The notes: generated by a model from the letters alone, not told the origin. A stretch of DNA of 64,000 bases from Jeotgalibacillus sp. S-D1 (GCF_004358665.1 NZ_SMZR01000001.1:248001-312000), one strand, 5' to 3'; positions 9,599 through 18,716 are shown, numbered from the stretch's first letter. Numbers and translations are program-made.

Positions 9599-9627
9599 TT
9601 GATGAACAAAATTCTCCATGCTATAAT
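9599..9627 (+). promoter_or_regulatory. promoter of the lysC riboswitch transcript
   Basis: TTGATG (9599-9604), 17 bases, TATAAT (9622-9627), immediately after the uvrC stop codon. It places the RNA start near 9634, just ahead of the aptamer. Confidence 0.75.
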
Positions 9628-9660
9628 GGCACAAAGTTTATACACACTCACTTTTCTTTT

Positions 9661-9850
9661 TAAAGTGGTGATAGAGGTGCGAAAGTCAAAAGTATCCGTG
9701 CAGAGGAAGATGAAATCCGCTGAAGCATAGGAAAAAGGGACAATCGCCGAAGTAATGAACTGTTCATCCGGTTGATTACTGGTTCTGCATTTAATAGATG
9801 CAGAGCTGTCAAGATGCTTTAGCATCTTGGAGAGCTATCTCACCTGTGCA
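9661..9850 (+). promoter_or_regulatory. lysine riboswitch (L box) aptamer
   Basis: Conserved L-box blocks occur in order: AGAGGTGCGAA (about 9674), AGTA (9691), GGGACAATCGCCGAAG (about 9737), CTGGTTCTGCAT (about 9779), ATGCAGAGCTGTCAAG (about 9798) and GGAGAGCTATCT (about 9829). In this class lysine binding favours the downstream terminator and so shuts off aspartokinase synthesis. Confidence 0.93.
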
Positions 9851-9868
9851 GCGATGAACGTATTTGTT

Positions 9869-9905
9869 CAAAAGCAATGGGATAGCATTCCCATTGCTTT
9901 TTTGC
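9869..9905 (+). terminator. regulated terminator of the lysine riboswitch
   Basis: AAAGCAATGGGA (9871-9882) pairs perfectly with TCCCATTGCTTT (9889-9900), then TTT. It lies between the aptamer and lysC, as expected for transcriptional control. Confidence 0.92.
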
Positions 9906-9957
9906 GTTTTCAAAACGAATCAGGCCTGAGAAATTCAAATGTGAGAAGAGGAGAAAA

Positions 9958-11196
9958 ATGAGTTTAATCATTCAGAAATTCGGTGGTACTTCAGTTGGGT
10001 CAGTGGAAAAAATACAGCATGCTGCTTCACGTGTTATTCAGGAGGTCAGAAATGGAAACCAGGTAGTTGTAGTCGTGTCGGCAATGGGTAAGACAACCGA
10101 TGAATTAATACGTCTTGCGGCAGGGATAACCGATAAACCGAATAAACGTGATATGGATATGCTTTTAACCACCGGAGAGCAGATGACAATCTCCCTTTTA
10201 TCCATGGCACTTCAAAGCAATGGGTATAATAGCGTTTCGATGACAGGCTGGCAGGCCGGCATCCAGACAGAAGCGGTGCACAGCAAAGCACGTATTACAC
10301 ATATTGAAACTACACGAATGAAAGAAGCTCTCTCATGCGGCAAAATTGTTGTTGTAGCAGGTTTTCAGGGAATGGATATGAATAATGAAATAACTACACT
10401 TGGAAGAGGCGGATCAGATACTACCGCTGTGGCTCTTGCTGCCTCTTTAGGTGCTGCAAGGTGCGATATATACACGGATGTAGACGGCGTATATACATCA
10501 GACCCTCGCTACATAAAAGGTGCACGTAAACTAGAGGGTATTTCATACGATGAAATGCTCGAATTAGCTAACTTAGGAGCGGGTGTATTGCATCCTCGGG
10601 CTGTGGAATATGCAAAGAATAATTCTATGCCGCTGACAGTAAGGTCAAGTCTTGAAAAAATTGAAGGTACATTAATTGAGGAGGTTTCCAACTTGGAAGA
10701 AAATCTGGTGGTGCGTGGAGTAGCGTTTGAAGGTGATATTGTCAGAGTGACCATTGTGGGATTGAAAAACGAGGTAACAGGTTTAGCGTCGATTTTCTCA
10801 ACTCTCGCAGAGAACCAAATTAATGTTGATATTATTATTCAAAGCAGAACAGAAATAGATTCTACAAGCCTGTCCTTTTCGATTAAGGAAGAAGAACTTG
10901 AAGAAGCGCTCCAGGTGCTCAAACAGCACCAGACTGCGCTTGGGTTTTCATCACTGGATTATGAAGTGGGTCTTGCGAAAGTTTCTATTGTCGGTTCAGG
11001 AATGGTCTCAAATCCCGGGGTTGCAGCTCAAATGTTTCAGTGCATGTCTCAAAACGGGATAGCCATTAAAATGGTCAGCACTTCTGAAATTAAGGTTTCA
11101 ACGGTAGTTCACATGGAGGATATGCTTCGATCAGCTCAAATTATCCATGACAGTTTCTCACTGGAAGCACTCCAGCCTTACCCGCAATTGACATAA
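9958..11196 (+). CDS. lysC: Aspartokinase II, lysine-sensitive (alpha subunit frame)
   Basis: A 412-residue aspartate kinase that makes aspartyl phosphate, the first step to diaminopimelate, lysine, threonine and methionine. The kinase domain begins with IIQKFGGTSVG and includes GRGGSDTTAVALAASLGA. The C-terminal third holds two ACT domains (VNVDIIIQS-like VDIIIQSRTEID, and AKVSIVGSGMVSNPGVAAQMF). The lysine riboswitch lies upstream. ATG 9958 follows GAAGAGGAG. An internal start for the beta subunit is listed separately. Confidence 0.96.
   Translation: MSLIIQKFGGTSVGSVEKIQHAASRVIQEVRNGNQVVVVVSAMGKTTDELIRLAAGITDKPNKRDMDMLLTTGEQMTISLLSMALQSNGYNSVSMTGWQAGIQTEAVHSKARITHIETTRMKEALSCGKIVVVAGFQGMDMNNEITTLGRGGSDTTAVALAASLGAARCDIYTDVDGVYTSDPRYIKGARKLEGISYDEMLELANLGAGVLHPRAVEYAKNNSMPLTVRSSLEKIEGTLIEEVSNLEENLVVRGVAFEGDIVRVTIVGLKNEVTGLASIFSTLAENQINVDIIIQSRTEIDSTSLSFSIKEEELEEALQVLKQHQTALGFSSLDYEVGLAKVSIVGSGMVSNPGVAAQMFQCMSQNGIAIKMVSTSEIKVSTVVHMEDMLRSAQIIHDSFSLEALQPYPQLT
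10678..11196 (+). other. internal translation start for aspartokinase II beta subunit
   Basis: A strong ribosome site GAGGAGG (10678-10684) stands eight bases before an in-frame TTG at 10693, which is codon 246 of lysC. B. subtilis makes its beta subunit from an in-phase start at codon 246, so the position is conserved although the codon here is TTG. The product would be a 167-residue ACT-domain protein. Confidence 0.75.
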
Positions 11197-11208
11197 TTTT
11201 GCGTAAAA

Positions 11209-11242
11209 AAAACAAGACGCCTAAAAACGAGCGTCTTGTTCT
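11209..11242. terminator. bidirectional terminator between lysC and yslB
   Basis: AACAAGACGC (11211-11220) pairs with GCGTCTTGTT (11231-11240). An A-run precedes it, which becomes a T-run for the convergent yslB transcript. Confidence 0.85.
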
Positions 11243-11248
11243 ATGTAC

Positions 11249-11695
11249 TTATGATCTTGCTTTTCGTGAGGGCAGTCCATATGGATCTTTTGCATCCCAC
11301 TTAAGTGTAAATTGAACAGCATTGCGCTTAAGGCGGTGCTGAATTGCTTCTGTCTGGCACTGCTTCATCATAGCAAATTGTTCTGCGAGAAATCCTGCTT
11401 CTAAAGTGAAGTGAAGAGCTTCATTTTGTTTAAGGCGGCTTTCTAACAGTGGCCCGCTCAGTTCTAGACAAATTTCTTCTCCCTTTTGTTTAGTCAGCTG
11501 CAGGGTTCCCCAGTCAGCTTTCTCAAAAAAATGAATGAGTTCACCTTCGTTTTGGCAGGGATGCTTTCTTGCTAAATTTTTACCTGCCCAATACAGGATT
11601 TCATTTGTATGGTTTCCAAGCAATTCTGGAAGAAGTTCATCACGAATAAGAGAATAACCAAAAGCACTAGTCACTAGCTCATTTTGTTCAGTCAT
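11249..11695 (-). CDS. yslB: YslB family protein (DUF2507)
   Basis: A 148-residue protein on the minus strand matching B. subtilis YslB in position and in segments such as FGYSLIRDELLPELLG and ILYWAGKNLARK near the start, the V4R-like fold class. Function is unknown. The start is ATG 11695 because GTGAGGG stands just upstream; an in-frame GTG at 11716 would add seven residues but has no ribosome site. A TTACAC-17-TATAAT promoter reads leftward from about 11735. It is convergent with lysC. Confidence 0.85.
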   Translation of the reverse strand: MTEQNELVTSAFGYSLIRDELLPELLGNHTNEILYWAGKNLARKHPCQNEGELIHFFEKADWGTLQLTKQKGEEICLELSGPLLESRLKQNEALHFTLEAGFLAEQFAMMKQCQTEAIQHRLKRNAVQFTLKWDAKDPYGLPSRKARS

Positions 11696-11716
11696 ACGAT
11701 AACCCTCACTTTCCAC

Positions 11717-12248
11717 TTTATTATACTCGGTTGATTAGTAAAGTGTAAGGGACTGATGGTCAAATAATGGATTTGTCACCTGAATTTTTCGAATTGCAGG
11801 AAGAAGGTCATATATTGCTGATCAGGAAGTTTTTCCGACATAATAGATTGTGAATTTTGTGAATTAATTTGACGGGGTGCAAAATTTTCAGTATTCAATT
11901 TTTACCTGTTAATTCCACTTAAGGAAAGGATAATCCCTTGGTGGATAAGGCTAGAATGATAAATGTTCAGAATTGTTTTTATGTATCCGTTTTCTTGACG
12001 CTCCTTTCTTATGAGAGTACAATTGAGTTGTCACATAAATGTTATATTGTGCGAAAAAGCTAGAATAGCCGTTAATTATTGTCAATAATTGACGACTGGA
12101 AAAACAAGGGGGTATGAAAAGCAAAATTGCCAGGAAGTGATCCGCTTCACAACTTTTAAATTGTGATGTGTAATGTCGAAACTGGCTGCGAAACGATTGC
12201 TGATCATAAACCCGATGCTTGTACTTATCTTAGAGGGGGTAACATTCG
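11717..12248 (+). promoter_or_regulatory. sdhCAB upstream region: promoter and structured leader
   Basis: No gene is seen in this stretch. A good promoter lies at 11995-12023 (TTGACG, 17 bases, TACAAT). The roughly 220-base leader after it contains an inverted repeat around 12073-12094 (TTAATTATTG / AATAATTGA), GAAG/CTTC around 12135 and CACAA/TTGTG around 12146-12165. Leaders of this operon are targets of sRNA or protein control in other Bacillaceae (FsrA in B. subtilis). No specific binding site is asserted here. Confidence 0.65.
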
Positions 12249-12857
12249 ATGGCAGAAAATCGAGAGTTTTACTGGAGGAGACTGCACTCTTTACTGGGAG
12301 TTATTCCGGTGGGGATCTTTCTTATCCAGCACTTAATTGTGAACAACTTCGCTACTCGAGGCGAACAGGCTTTTAATGATGCAGCAGTTTTTATGGAAGG
12401 CCTGCCATTCAGGATTTTTCTTGAAATCTTCATTATTTTCTTACCGCTTTATTTTCACGCTATCTACGGGGTGTATATTGCTTTTACTGCTAAAAACAAC
12501 CCTAAACGCTATGGCACATTCCGGAACTGGATGTTTGTTCTGCAGCGTGTAACAGGTGTATTCACACTGATTTTTGTTACATGGCATATCTGGGAAACTC
12601 GTATACAGGCAGCACTTGGCGCACATGTTGATTTTGGAATGATGGAAGCAATTTTAGCAGATCCATTTATGCTGGTATTTTATATTGCGGGTGTAGTATC
12701 AACTACCTTCCATTTTGCAAACGGACTCTGGTCATTTTTAGTAACATGGGGGATCACGATCTCACCACGTTCTCAACAAATTTCAACTTATATTACAATG
12801 GGCGTTTTTGTGGCCCTTACTTATGTTGGAGTTAGTGCAATTCTGGCATTTGTATAA
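12249..12857 (+). CDS. sdhC: Succinate dehydrogenase cytochrome b558 subunit
   Basis: A 202-residue membrane anchor with five hydrophobic segments that carries two hemes b and passes electrons from SdhB to menaquinone. Heme-ligand histidine positions typical of the Bacillus family are visible (IQHLIVNN, PLYFHAIYG, VTWHIWETR, TTFHFANGLW). ATG 12249 follows GAGGGGGT. It is the first gene of sdhCAB. Confidence 0.95.
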   Translation: MAENREFYWRRLHSLLGVIPVGIFLIQHLIVNNFATRGEQAFNDAAVFMEGLPFRIFLEIFIIFLPLYFHAIYGVYIAFTAKNNPKRYGTFRNWMFVLQRVTGVFTLIFVTWHIWETRIQAALGAHVDFGMMEAILADPFMLVFYIAGVVSTTFHFANGLWSFLVTWGITISPRSQQISTYITMGVFVALTYVGVSAILAFV

Positions 12858-12937
12858 ATCATAACGAATGATAGGAACGTTTTATAGATCGCTGAGTAAA
12901 CGCTCAGTCAGCGGATTAAAGTAAGGAGAGTGACAAA

Positions 12938-14698
12938 ATGAGTAAAGGCAAAATCATTGTTGTCGGCGGAGGTCTTGCAGGACTAATGGCAACAATCAAA
13001 GCAGCGGAGGCTGGAATGTCAGTTGAATTATTTTCACTTGTTCCAGTTAAACGCTCACACTCGGTTTGTGCACAAGGCGGTATAAACGGAGCAGTAAACA
13101 CTAAAGGTGAAGGAGATTCACCTTGGGAGCATTTTGACGACAGTGTATATGGCGGAGATTTTCTTGCGAATCAGCCTCCTGTTAAAGCGATGTGCGATGC
13201 AGCTCCTGGGATTATTCATTTATTGGACCGTATGGGTGTTATGTTTAATCGAACACCTGAGGGGTTACTTGACTTCAGACGCTTTGGTGGAACACAGCAT
13301 CACCGTACAGCCTTTGCTGGTGCCACAACTGGTCAGCAGCTGCTATACGCATTAGATGAGCAGGTGCGCCGTCATGAAGTATCGGGTCTGGTAACGAAGT
13401 ACGAAGGCTGGGAATTTCTTGGATCAGTTATTGATGACGAAGGCATATGCCGGGGAATTGTGGCCCAGGATTTAAAGACAATGGAAATTCTTTCTTTTCC
13501 GGGAGATGCAGTAATCATTGCTACCGGTGGTCCTGGAATTATTTTTGGAAAATCAACAAACTCGGTAATTAATACTGGGGCGGCAGCATCAATTGTTTAT
13601 CAGCAGGGAGCCCATTATGCAAACGGTGAATTTATCCAAATTCACCCGACAGCTATTCCTGGTGATGACAAGCTTCGTTTAATGAGTGAATCAGCTCGTG
13701 GGGAAGGCGGACGCGTATGGACGTATAAGGATGGCAAGCCGTGGTATTTCCTCGAAGAAAAATATCCTGCTTATGGCAACCTTGTTCCTCGTGACATTGC
13801 AACACGTGAAATCTTTGATGTGTGTGTTCGTCAAAAATTAGGGATCAATGGAGAGAACATGGTATACCTTGATCTGTCGCATAAAGACCCTAAAGAGCTG
13901 GATATTAAGCTTGGCGGGATTATTGAAATCTATGAAAAATTCATGGGTGATGATCCTAGAAAAATGCCGATGAAGATTTTCCCTGCTGTTCATTATTCTA
14001 TGGGAGGACTTTGGGTAGACTACGATCAAATGACAAATATTCCTGGTCTTTTTGCTGCCGGGGAATGTGATTACTCTATTCATGGGGCAAACCGCCTTGG
14101 AGCCAATTCACTTCTTTCTTCCATCTACGGCGGAATGGTAGCAGGTCCCAATGCAGTTTCCTATATTAACGGTTTGGAAAAGACTGTAGAAGATATTCCT
14201 TCACAATTGTTCGAACGCTACGCACAGGAAGAACAGGCGAAATGGGATCATATTATGTCAATGGATGGCGAAGAAAATGCTTACGTGATTCATAAAGAGC
14301 TTGGAGAGTGGATGACTGATAATGTAACAGTTGTCCGTTATAACGACAAGCTTGAAGAAACGGATGCAAAAATTGTAGAGCTATTAGAGCGTTATGAAAA
14401 TATCAACATCAATGATACGGCAAAATGGAGCAACCAGGGCGCTGTATTTACACGTCAGCTGAAAAACATGCTTCACCTTGCCAGAGTGGTCACAATTGGT
14501 GCGTTAAAACGTAATGAAAGCCGTGGGGCGCATTACAAGCCTGATTTCCCTGACCGTAACGATGAAGAGTTCCTTAAAACAACGATGGCATCGTTTAATC
14601 CGGCAACAAATGCACCGGAGATCACCTACGAGGAAGTGGATATATCACTAATTGAGCCTCGTAAGCGGGATTACTCCAAAAAGAAAGGAGCTAAATAA
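12938..14698 (+). CDS. sdhA: Succinate dehydrogenase flavoprotein subunit
   Basis: A 586-residue FAD subunit that oxidises succinate to fumarate. It shows the Rossmann start IIVVGGGLAGLMAT, the flavin-linking histidine context VKRSHSVCAQGGINGA, the substrate region FGGTQHHRTAF and IQIHPTAIPG, and the second FAD segment GLFAAGECDYSIHGANRLGANSLL. GGAGAG precedes ATG 12938. The 80-base gap after sdhC contains a small hairpin (CGCTGA/TCAGCG, about 12892-12915). Confidence 0.97.
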   Translation: MSKGKIIVVGGGLAGLMATIKAAEAGMSVELFSLVPVKRSHSVCAQGGINGAVNTKGEGDSPWEHFDDSVYGGDFLANQPPVKAMCDAAPGIIHLLDRMGVMFNRTPEGLLDFRRFGGTQHHRTAFAGATTGQQLLYALDEQVRRHEVSGLVTKYEGWEFLGSVIDDEGICRGIVAQDLKTMEILSFPGDAVIIATGGPGIIFGKSTNSVINTGAAASIVYQQGAHYANGEFIQIHPTAIPGDDKLRLMSESARGEGGRVWTYKDGKPWYFLEEKYPAYGNLVPRDIATREIFDVCVRQKLGINGENMVYLDLSHKDPKELDIKLGGIIEIYEKFMGDDPRKMPMKIFPAVHYSMGGLWVDYDQMTNIPGLFAAGECDYSIHGANRLGANSLLSSIYGGMVAGPNAVSYINGLEKTVEDIPSQLFERYAQEEQAKWDHIMSMDGEENAYVIHKELGEWMTDNVTVVRYNDKLEETDAKIVELLERYENININDTAKWSNQGAVFTRQLKNMLHLARVVTIGALKRNESRGAHYKPDFPDRNDEEFLKTTMASFNPATNAPEITYEEVDISLIEPRKRDYSKKKGAK

Positions 14699-14700
14699 TC

Positions 14701-15483
14701 ATGACTGCAGCAGAAACGATGACTGAACAAAAAATGATTCGGTTCGAAATTTACAGACAAGATGACCTAGACTCCACACCATATATGGAAGAATTTGAAA
14801 TTCCTTATCGTCCAAATATGAATGTTATTTCGGCATTAATGGAAATTCGCCGTAATCCTTATAACAAAAAAGGAGAAAAAACAGCTCCCGTTTCATGGGA
14901 TATGGGCTGTTTAGAAGAAGTTTGCGGAGCTTGTTCAATGGTGATTAATGGTTCTCCCCGTCAATCGTGTACGGCATTAATTGATCAATTGGAGCAGCCA
15001 ATTCGGCTTGAGCCCATGAAGACATTTCCTGTGGTGAGAGATCTTCAGGTTGATCGAAGCCGGATGTTTGATTCGTTGAAAAAAGTAAAAGCCTGGATTC
15101 CAATTGACGGCACATACGACTTGGGACCTGGACCGCGTATGCCGGAAAAAAGACGCCAATGGGCGTATGAGCTTTCAAAATGTATGACCTGCGGCGTCTG
15201 CCTTGAGGCTTGTCCGAATGTAAATAGTAAGTCTGATTTTATCGGTCCGGCACCTCTTTCTCAAGTTCGATTATTTAATGCACATCCTACAGGTGCAATG
15301 AATAAAAGTGAGCGCCTTAATACAATTATGGGCGAAGGCGGTCTTGGCGACTGCGGCAACTCGCAAAACTGTGTGCAGGCTTGTCCAAAAGGGATTCCTT
15401 TGACAACGTCAATTGCAGCTTTAAACCGTGATACTAATCTGCAAATGTTTAGAAATTTCTTTGGCAGTGATCAGGAAGCATAA
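14701..15483 (+). CDS. sdhB: Succinate dehydrogenase iron-sulfur subunit
   Basis: A 260-residue protein that links SdhA to SdhC. The [2Fe-2S] ligands are C70, C75, C78 and C90. The C-terminal clusters are in CMTCGVCLEACP and CGNSQNCVQACPKGIP. The start two bases after the sdhA stop uses AAGGAG inside the end of sdhA. Catalytic cysteines are complete. Confidence 0.97.
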   Translation: MTAAETMTEQKMIRFEIYRQDDLDSTPYMEEFEIPYRPNMNVISALMEIRRNPYNKKGEKTAPVSWDMGCLEEVCGACSMVINGSPRQSCTALIDQLEQPIRLEPMKTFPVVRDLQVDRSRMFDSLKKVKAWIPIDGTYDLGPGPRMPEKRRQWAYELSKCMTCGVCLEACPNVNSKSDFIGPAPLSQVRLFNAHPTGAMNKSERLNTIMGEGGLGDCGNSQNCVQACPKGIPLTTSIAALNRDTNLQMFRNFFGSDQEA

Positions 15484-15503
15484 ACCTGCCAGGTGTTTGT
15501 TTA

Positions 15504-15545
15504 AATAACCGCAGCTGCTTTTTTAGCAGCTGCGGTTATTTTTTG
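15504..15545 (+). terminator. sdhCAB terminator
   Basis: A 15-base perfect stem (15504-15518 with 15526-15540) and a T-rich tail. Confidence 0.95.
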
Positions 15546-15615
15546 TAGCAGCAATAAAATTCATTAAAATAATTAGTTCTTTTAAGCTATGAATCAAAAG
15601 GAGGATGTTGAATAA

Positions 15616-16083
15616 ATGAAAATGTCATACATAGAGAATAGAAAGAAATGGGAAGAGGATTTTACATTTTATATTAAAGTTAACGTTCGTTTTTCCGAAA
15701 CGGATTTGTTTGGCCATTTAAATAACACAATACCATTTGTTTATTTTGAGCAGGCAAGAATTGAATTTTTAAAGTCAATCGGCTTCATGCAGCACTGGAT
15801 AAAGAATAACAGTGACATAATTCCTGTCGTAGCAGATCTGCAGTGTGATTTTCTGCATCAGATTTACTTTGACCAGACATTAAAAATTTATGTAAAACCG
15901 GAGTCTGCAGGCAGATCTTCAGTAGATCTTCATTATCGGGGCGTCAATGAAGACGGGAGGACTGTGCTGACAGGGAGAGGGACAATGGTCCAAATTTCAA
16001 AGGGAAGCGGAAAGAGTCACCCCTGGAGTGAAGAGGAAAAACAGCTGCTGATGCGTAAAGAAAATTCAACACTCTTGAAATAG
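15616..16083 (+). CDS. ysmA: Acyl-CoA thioesterase family protein YsmA
   Basis: A 155-residue hotdog-fold protein of the 4HBT type. The signature VRFSETDLFGHLNNTIPFVYFEQARIEFL (about residues 26-54) carries the catalytic-type aspartate. It is likely a thioesterase of unknown substrate. AAAGGAGG precedes ATG 15616 by 11 bases. Its place between sdhB and gerE matches B. subtilis ysmA. Confidence 0.85.
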   Translation: MKMSYIENRKKWEEDFTFYIKVNVRFSETDLFGHLNNTIPFVYFEQARIEFLKSIGFMQHWIKNNSDIIPVVADLQCDFLHQIYFDQTLKIYVKPESAGRSSVDLHYRGVNEDGRTVLTGRGTMVQISKGSGKSHPWSEEEKQLLMRKENSTLLK

Positions 16084-16097
16084 ATTTCCAAATGAAC

Positions 16098-16127
16098 GCA
16101 CTCCTTTGCCTGCTGGCTCATAAACTG
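16098..16127 (+). promoter_or_regulatory. possible sigma-K promoter for gerE
   Basis: GCAC (16098-16101), 17 bases, CATAAACTG (16119-16127), close to the sigma-K pattern (AC ... CATANNNTA). gerE is sigma-K dependent in B. subtilis. One -10 position differs. Confidence 0.4.
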
Positions 16128-16164
16128 GATAAACTGGCTTCAGCTTAGCAAGTGAGGGGGAAGA

Positions 16165-16395
16165 ATGTATATGAGTCGGTCACAGTATAATCGGTCATCC
16201 ATTTTAACAAAACGGGAACGAGAAGTATTTGGCTTGTTACTGCAAGACAAGACGACAAAAGATATTGCAGGGGAGTTATTCATTAGCGAAAAAACAGTTC
16301 GCAATCATATTTCAAACGCCATTCAAAAACTAGGCGTGAAAGGAAGATCTCAGGCAATAGTAGAATTACTTAGAATGGGAGAGCTAAGTTTGTAA
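16165..16395 (+). CDS. gerE: Spore coat and germination regulator GerE
   Basis: A 76-residue LuxR-type helix-turn-helix protein that acts late in the mother cell on coat genes. The core LTKREREVF...QDKTTKDIAGELFISEKTVRNHISNA is almost the B. subtilis sequence. GAGGGGG supports ATG 16165; a second ATG at 16171 would give exactly the 74 residues of B. subtilis GerE. Confidence 0.95.
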   Translation: MYMSRSQYNRSSILTKREREVFGLLLQDKTTKDIAGELFISEKTVRNHISNAIQKLGVKGRSQAIVELLRMGELSL

Positions 16396-16418
16396 AAAAG
16401 GGAATTTCCCTTTTTTAC
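16393..16418 (+). terminator. gerE terminator
   Basis: AAAAAAGGG pairs with CCCTTTTTT around a five-base loop, overlapping the gerE stop codon. Confidence 0.85.
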
Positions 16419-16516
16419 TTATACATATGTATCTTGTCCGAAAAAGATTCTTGATATTTTTAAGAAAAAAGGTGACAATCAGTTTAGAATGAATACGATA
16501 GGAGTGTCGAGATCAG

Positions 16517-16969
16517 ATGGAAACAAAGGAAACGCAAGAGCTTCATCCCGCTGGTGTGATGGCAGGCATTGAAAAAGATCTTCGTTATATTTCCGGGATA
16601 ATCAAACAAAAGGGCCGTGAAATATTAAGTCAATATACCATTACACCTCCACAGTTTATTGCGCTGCAATGGCTGTTTGAAGTGGGTGATATGACCATTG
16701 GCGAACTTTCAAATAAGATGTATCTTGCGTGCAGTACTACTACAGATCTGGTTGACCGCATGGAAAAAAATGAGCTTGTAATGCGTGTGAAAGATGAAAA
16801 TGACCGACGTGTCGTAAGGATTCATTTACTGAAAGAAGGAGAGCGCATTATTGAGGAAGTCATTAAAAAGCGCCAGCATTATTTATATGATATCCTGGTC
16901 GATTTTTCACAAGAAGAAGTTGAAATGCTGTCAAAAGGACTTAATCGTTTGCATAACGAAATGAAATAA
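16517..16969 (+). CDS. ysmB: MarR-family transcriptional regulator YsmB
   Basis: A 150-residue winged-helix protein with the MarR order: TPPQFIALQWL, then GELSNKMYLACSTTTDLVDRMEKNELV and the wing DENDRRVVRIHL. The ligand and targets are unknown. It lies 17 bases upstream of racE, as in B. subtilis, so the two are probably cotranscribed. Confidence 0.88.
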   Translation: METKETQELHPAGVMAGIEKDLRYISGIIKQKGREILSQYTITPPQFIALQWLFEVGDMTIGELSNKMYLACSTTTDLVDRMEKNELVMRVKDENDRRVVRIHLLKEGERIIEEVIKKRQHYLYDILVDFSQEEVEMLSKGLNRLHNEMK

Positions 16970-16985
16970 GAGTGAGGGGCTATAC

Positions 16986-17786
16986 TTGAGCAGAGCTATT
17001 GGCGTTATGGACTCCGGTATTGGCGGATTAACGGTAGCAAAAGAAATTATGCACCAGCTGCCTAATGAACAGATTGTCTATATTGGCGATACTGCCCGTT
17101 GTCCTTATGGACCAAGACCGAGTTCCGAAGTGAAGAAATACACATGGGAAATGGCCCGGTTTTTATATAATCAAAATATTAAAATGCTTGTCATTGCCTG
17201 TAATACCGCTACAGCCGTAGCATTAGAGGAAATACAAACCGCCTTTGATATACCCGTTATAGGGGTAATATCACCAGGGGCAAGATCTGCTATTAAACAT
17301 ACGAAAAATGATCGTATTGGCATTCTTGGAACCTCAGGCACAATCAAAAGCAAAGCATATGAGGTGTCCTTGCAGGATTTAAGACCTTCAATTGAAACTT
17401 TTCCCCTGGCATGCCCTAAATTTGTACCGCTTGTAGAAAGTGGTGAACATGCCGGTTCGATGGCGAAAAAAATTGTTGCTGAAACGCTTTACACGCTAAA
17501 AAGCACAAAAATTGATACTTTAATACTTGGCTGCACCCATTATCCGCTGCTTCAGCCTATAATTGAACAATACCTTGGCTCGTCTATCACTGTTATAAGT
17601 TCTGGTGATGAAACTGCACGGGAGGTAAGTGCAATTTTAGCTTATAGAGGCGAATTAAGTGCAAGGCATGAAAAAGAAGATCATCGTTTTTTCACAACAG
17701 GGTCTTCAAAAATATTTGGACAAGTTGCGATGGAATGGCTTCAGGATAACTTATCAATTGAAATGGTTCAGCTGCCGGGGAATTAA
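16986..17786 (+). CDS. racE: Glutamate racemase
   Basis: A 266-residue enzyme that makes D-glutamate for peptidoglycan. The two catalytic cysteines are C72 (VIACNTATA) and C183 (LGCTHYPLL), and D9 stands in MDSGIGG. The start is TTG 16986 with GTGAGGGG upstream. B. subtilis has gerM between this gene and rph; here it is absent. Confidence 0.96.
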   Translation: MSRAIGVMDSGIGGLTVAKEIMHQLPNEQIVYIGDTARCPYGPRPSSEVKKYTWEMARFLYNQNIKMLVIACNTATAVALEEIQTAFDIPVIGVISPGARSAIKHTKNDRIGILGTSGTIKSKAYEVSLQDLRPSIETFPLACPKFVPLVESGEHAGSMAKKIVAETLYTLKSTKIDTLILGCTHYPLLQPIIEQYLGSSITVISSGDETAREVSAILAYRGELSARHEKEDHRFFTTGSSKIFGQVAMEWLQDNLSIEMVQLPGN

Positions 17787-17800
17787 TTCCCCGGCTTTTT
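17774..17800 (+). terminator. racE terminator overlapping the stop codon
   Basis: A 22-base perfect palindrome (17774-17795, GCCGGGG...CCCCGGC) with TTTTT after it. The racE stop lies in its centre. Confidence 0.92.
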
Positions 17801-17954
17801 ATGTGCAGATCACGGTATGCATCTTGTTTTTCTTTAAAACCAGTTTTACGGTAACATGTTTCAGAATCTGCAGACTTTGTTATACTAAGAAAGAATTTAG
17901 AGTTGAAGAGTTCCGCTTTTACAAATGGTTGAGCGGCTAAAGGAGGACAATTCC

Positions 17955-18716
17955 ATGAGAGTGGATGGACGACAAGCTTCAGAGCTTCGCCATATGACAA
18001 TTGAAACAGATTACTTAAAACATCCGGAAGGATCAGTGCTGATTACGGTGGGCGATACGAAGGTAATTTGTACAGCCAGTATAGATGAACGGGTCCCCCC
18101 TTTTATGAGAGGTCAGGGTAAAGGATGGATTACAGCTGAATATTCGATGCTTCCTAGGGCAACGGGACAGCGGACAATAAGAGAATCTTCAAAAGGGAAG
18201 GTACAGGGGCGTACGATGGAAATTCAGCGCCTAATCGGCCGTGCCCTGCGCTCGGTTGTTGACTTGCCTGCACTAGGTGAAAGAACAGTCTGGATTGACT
18301 GTGATGTCATTCAAGCCGACGGAGGAACACGTACAGCATCCATCACCGGTGCATTTGTAGCAATGACAATGGCAATTGCACATCTTGCAAAAGAAAGAAG
18401 ACTGCCTGTTTTCCCAATTAAAGATTATCTAGCTGCAACCTCTGTGGGGATTAGTGAGGAACATGGGGTTATACTGGATCTTAATTATATTGAAGACAGT
18501 ACTGCTAATGTAGATATGAATGTGGTAATGACTGGTTCGGGTGAATTTGTTGAATTGCAGGGGACAGGTGAAGAGGCTACATTCTCACATATGCAATTGC
18601 TGAAGATGATTGAAGCTGCGAATATGGGAATTAAAAATATAATGCTCGAGCAGAAAAGAGCTATAGGTGACGCCGCCCAATTAATACCTGCTCAAAGTGA
18701 AGAGGATTCTTTATGA
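17955..18716 (+). CDS. rph: Ribonuclease PH
   Basis: A 253-residue phosphorolytic 3'-to-5' exoribonuclease that trims tRNA 3' ends. Family segments: [12 protein letters not shown] at the start, [19 protein letters not shown], and [17 protein letters not shown]. The start is ATG 17955, placed by AAAGGAGG at 17940-17947, even though the frame is open further upstream. Confidence 0.96.
   Translation: MRVDGRQASELRHMTIETDYLKHPEGSVLITVGDTKVICTASIDERVPPFMRGQGKGWITAEYSMLPRATGQRTIRESSKGKVQGRTMEIQRLIGRALRSVVDLPALGERTVWIDCDVIQADGGTRTASITGAFVAMTMAIAHLAKERRLPVFPIKDYLAATSVGISEEHGVILDLNYIEDSTANVDMNVVMTGSGEFVELQGTGEEATFSHMQLLKMIEAANMGIKNIMLEQKRAIGDAAQLIPAQSEEDSL

Noticed and set aside
9391-9825. 144-codon minus-strand frame across the uvrC end and lysine riboswitch
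   Set aside because: It is antisense to uvrC and to a conserved riboswitch, and its composition is that of a shadow frame.
12173-12376. 67-codon frame overlapping the start of sdhC
   Set aside because: It lies out of frame across the sdhC ribosome site and start; sdhC is well supported.
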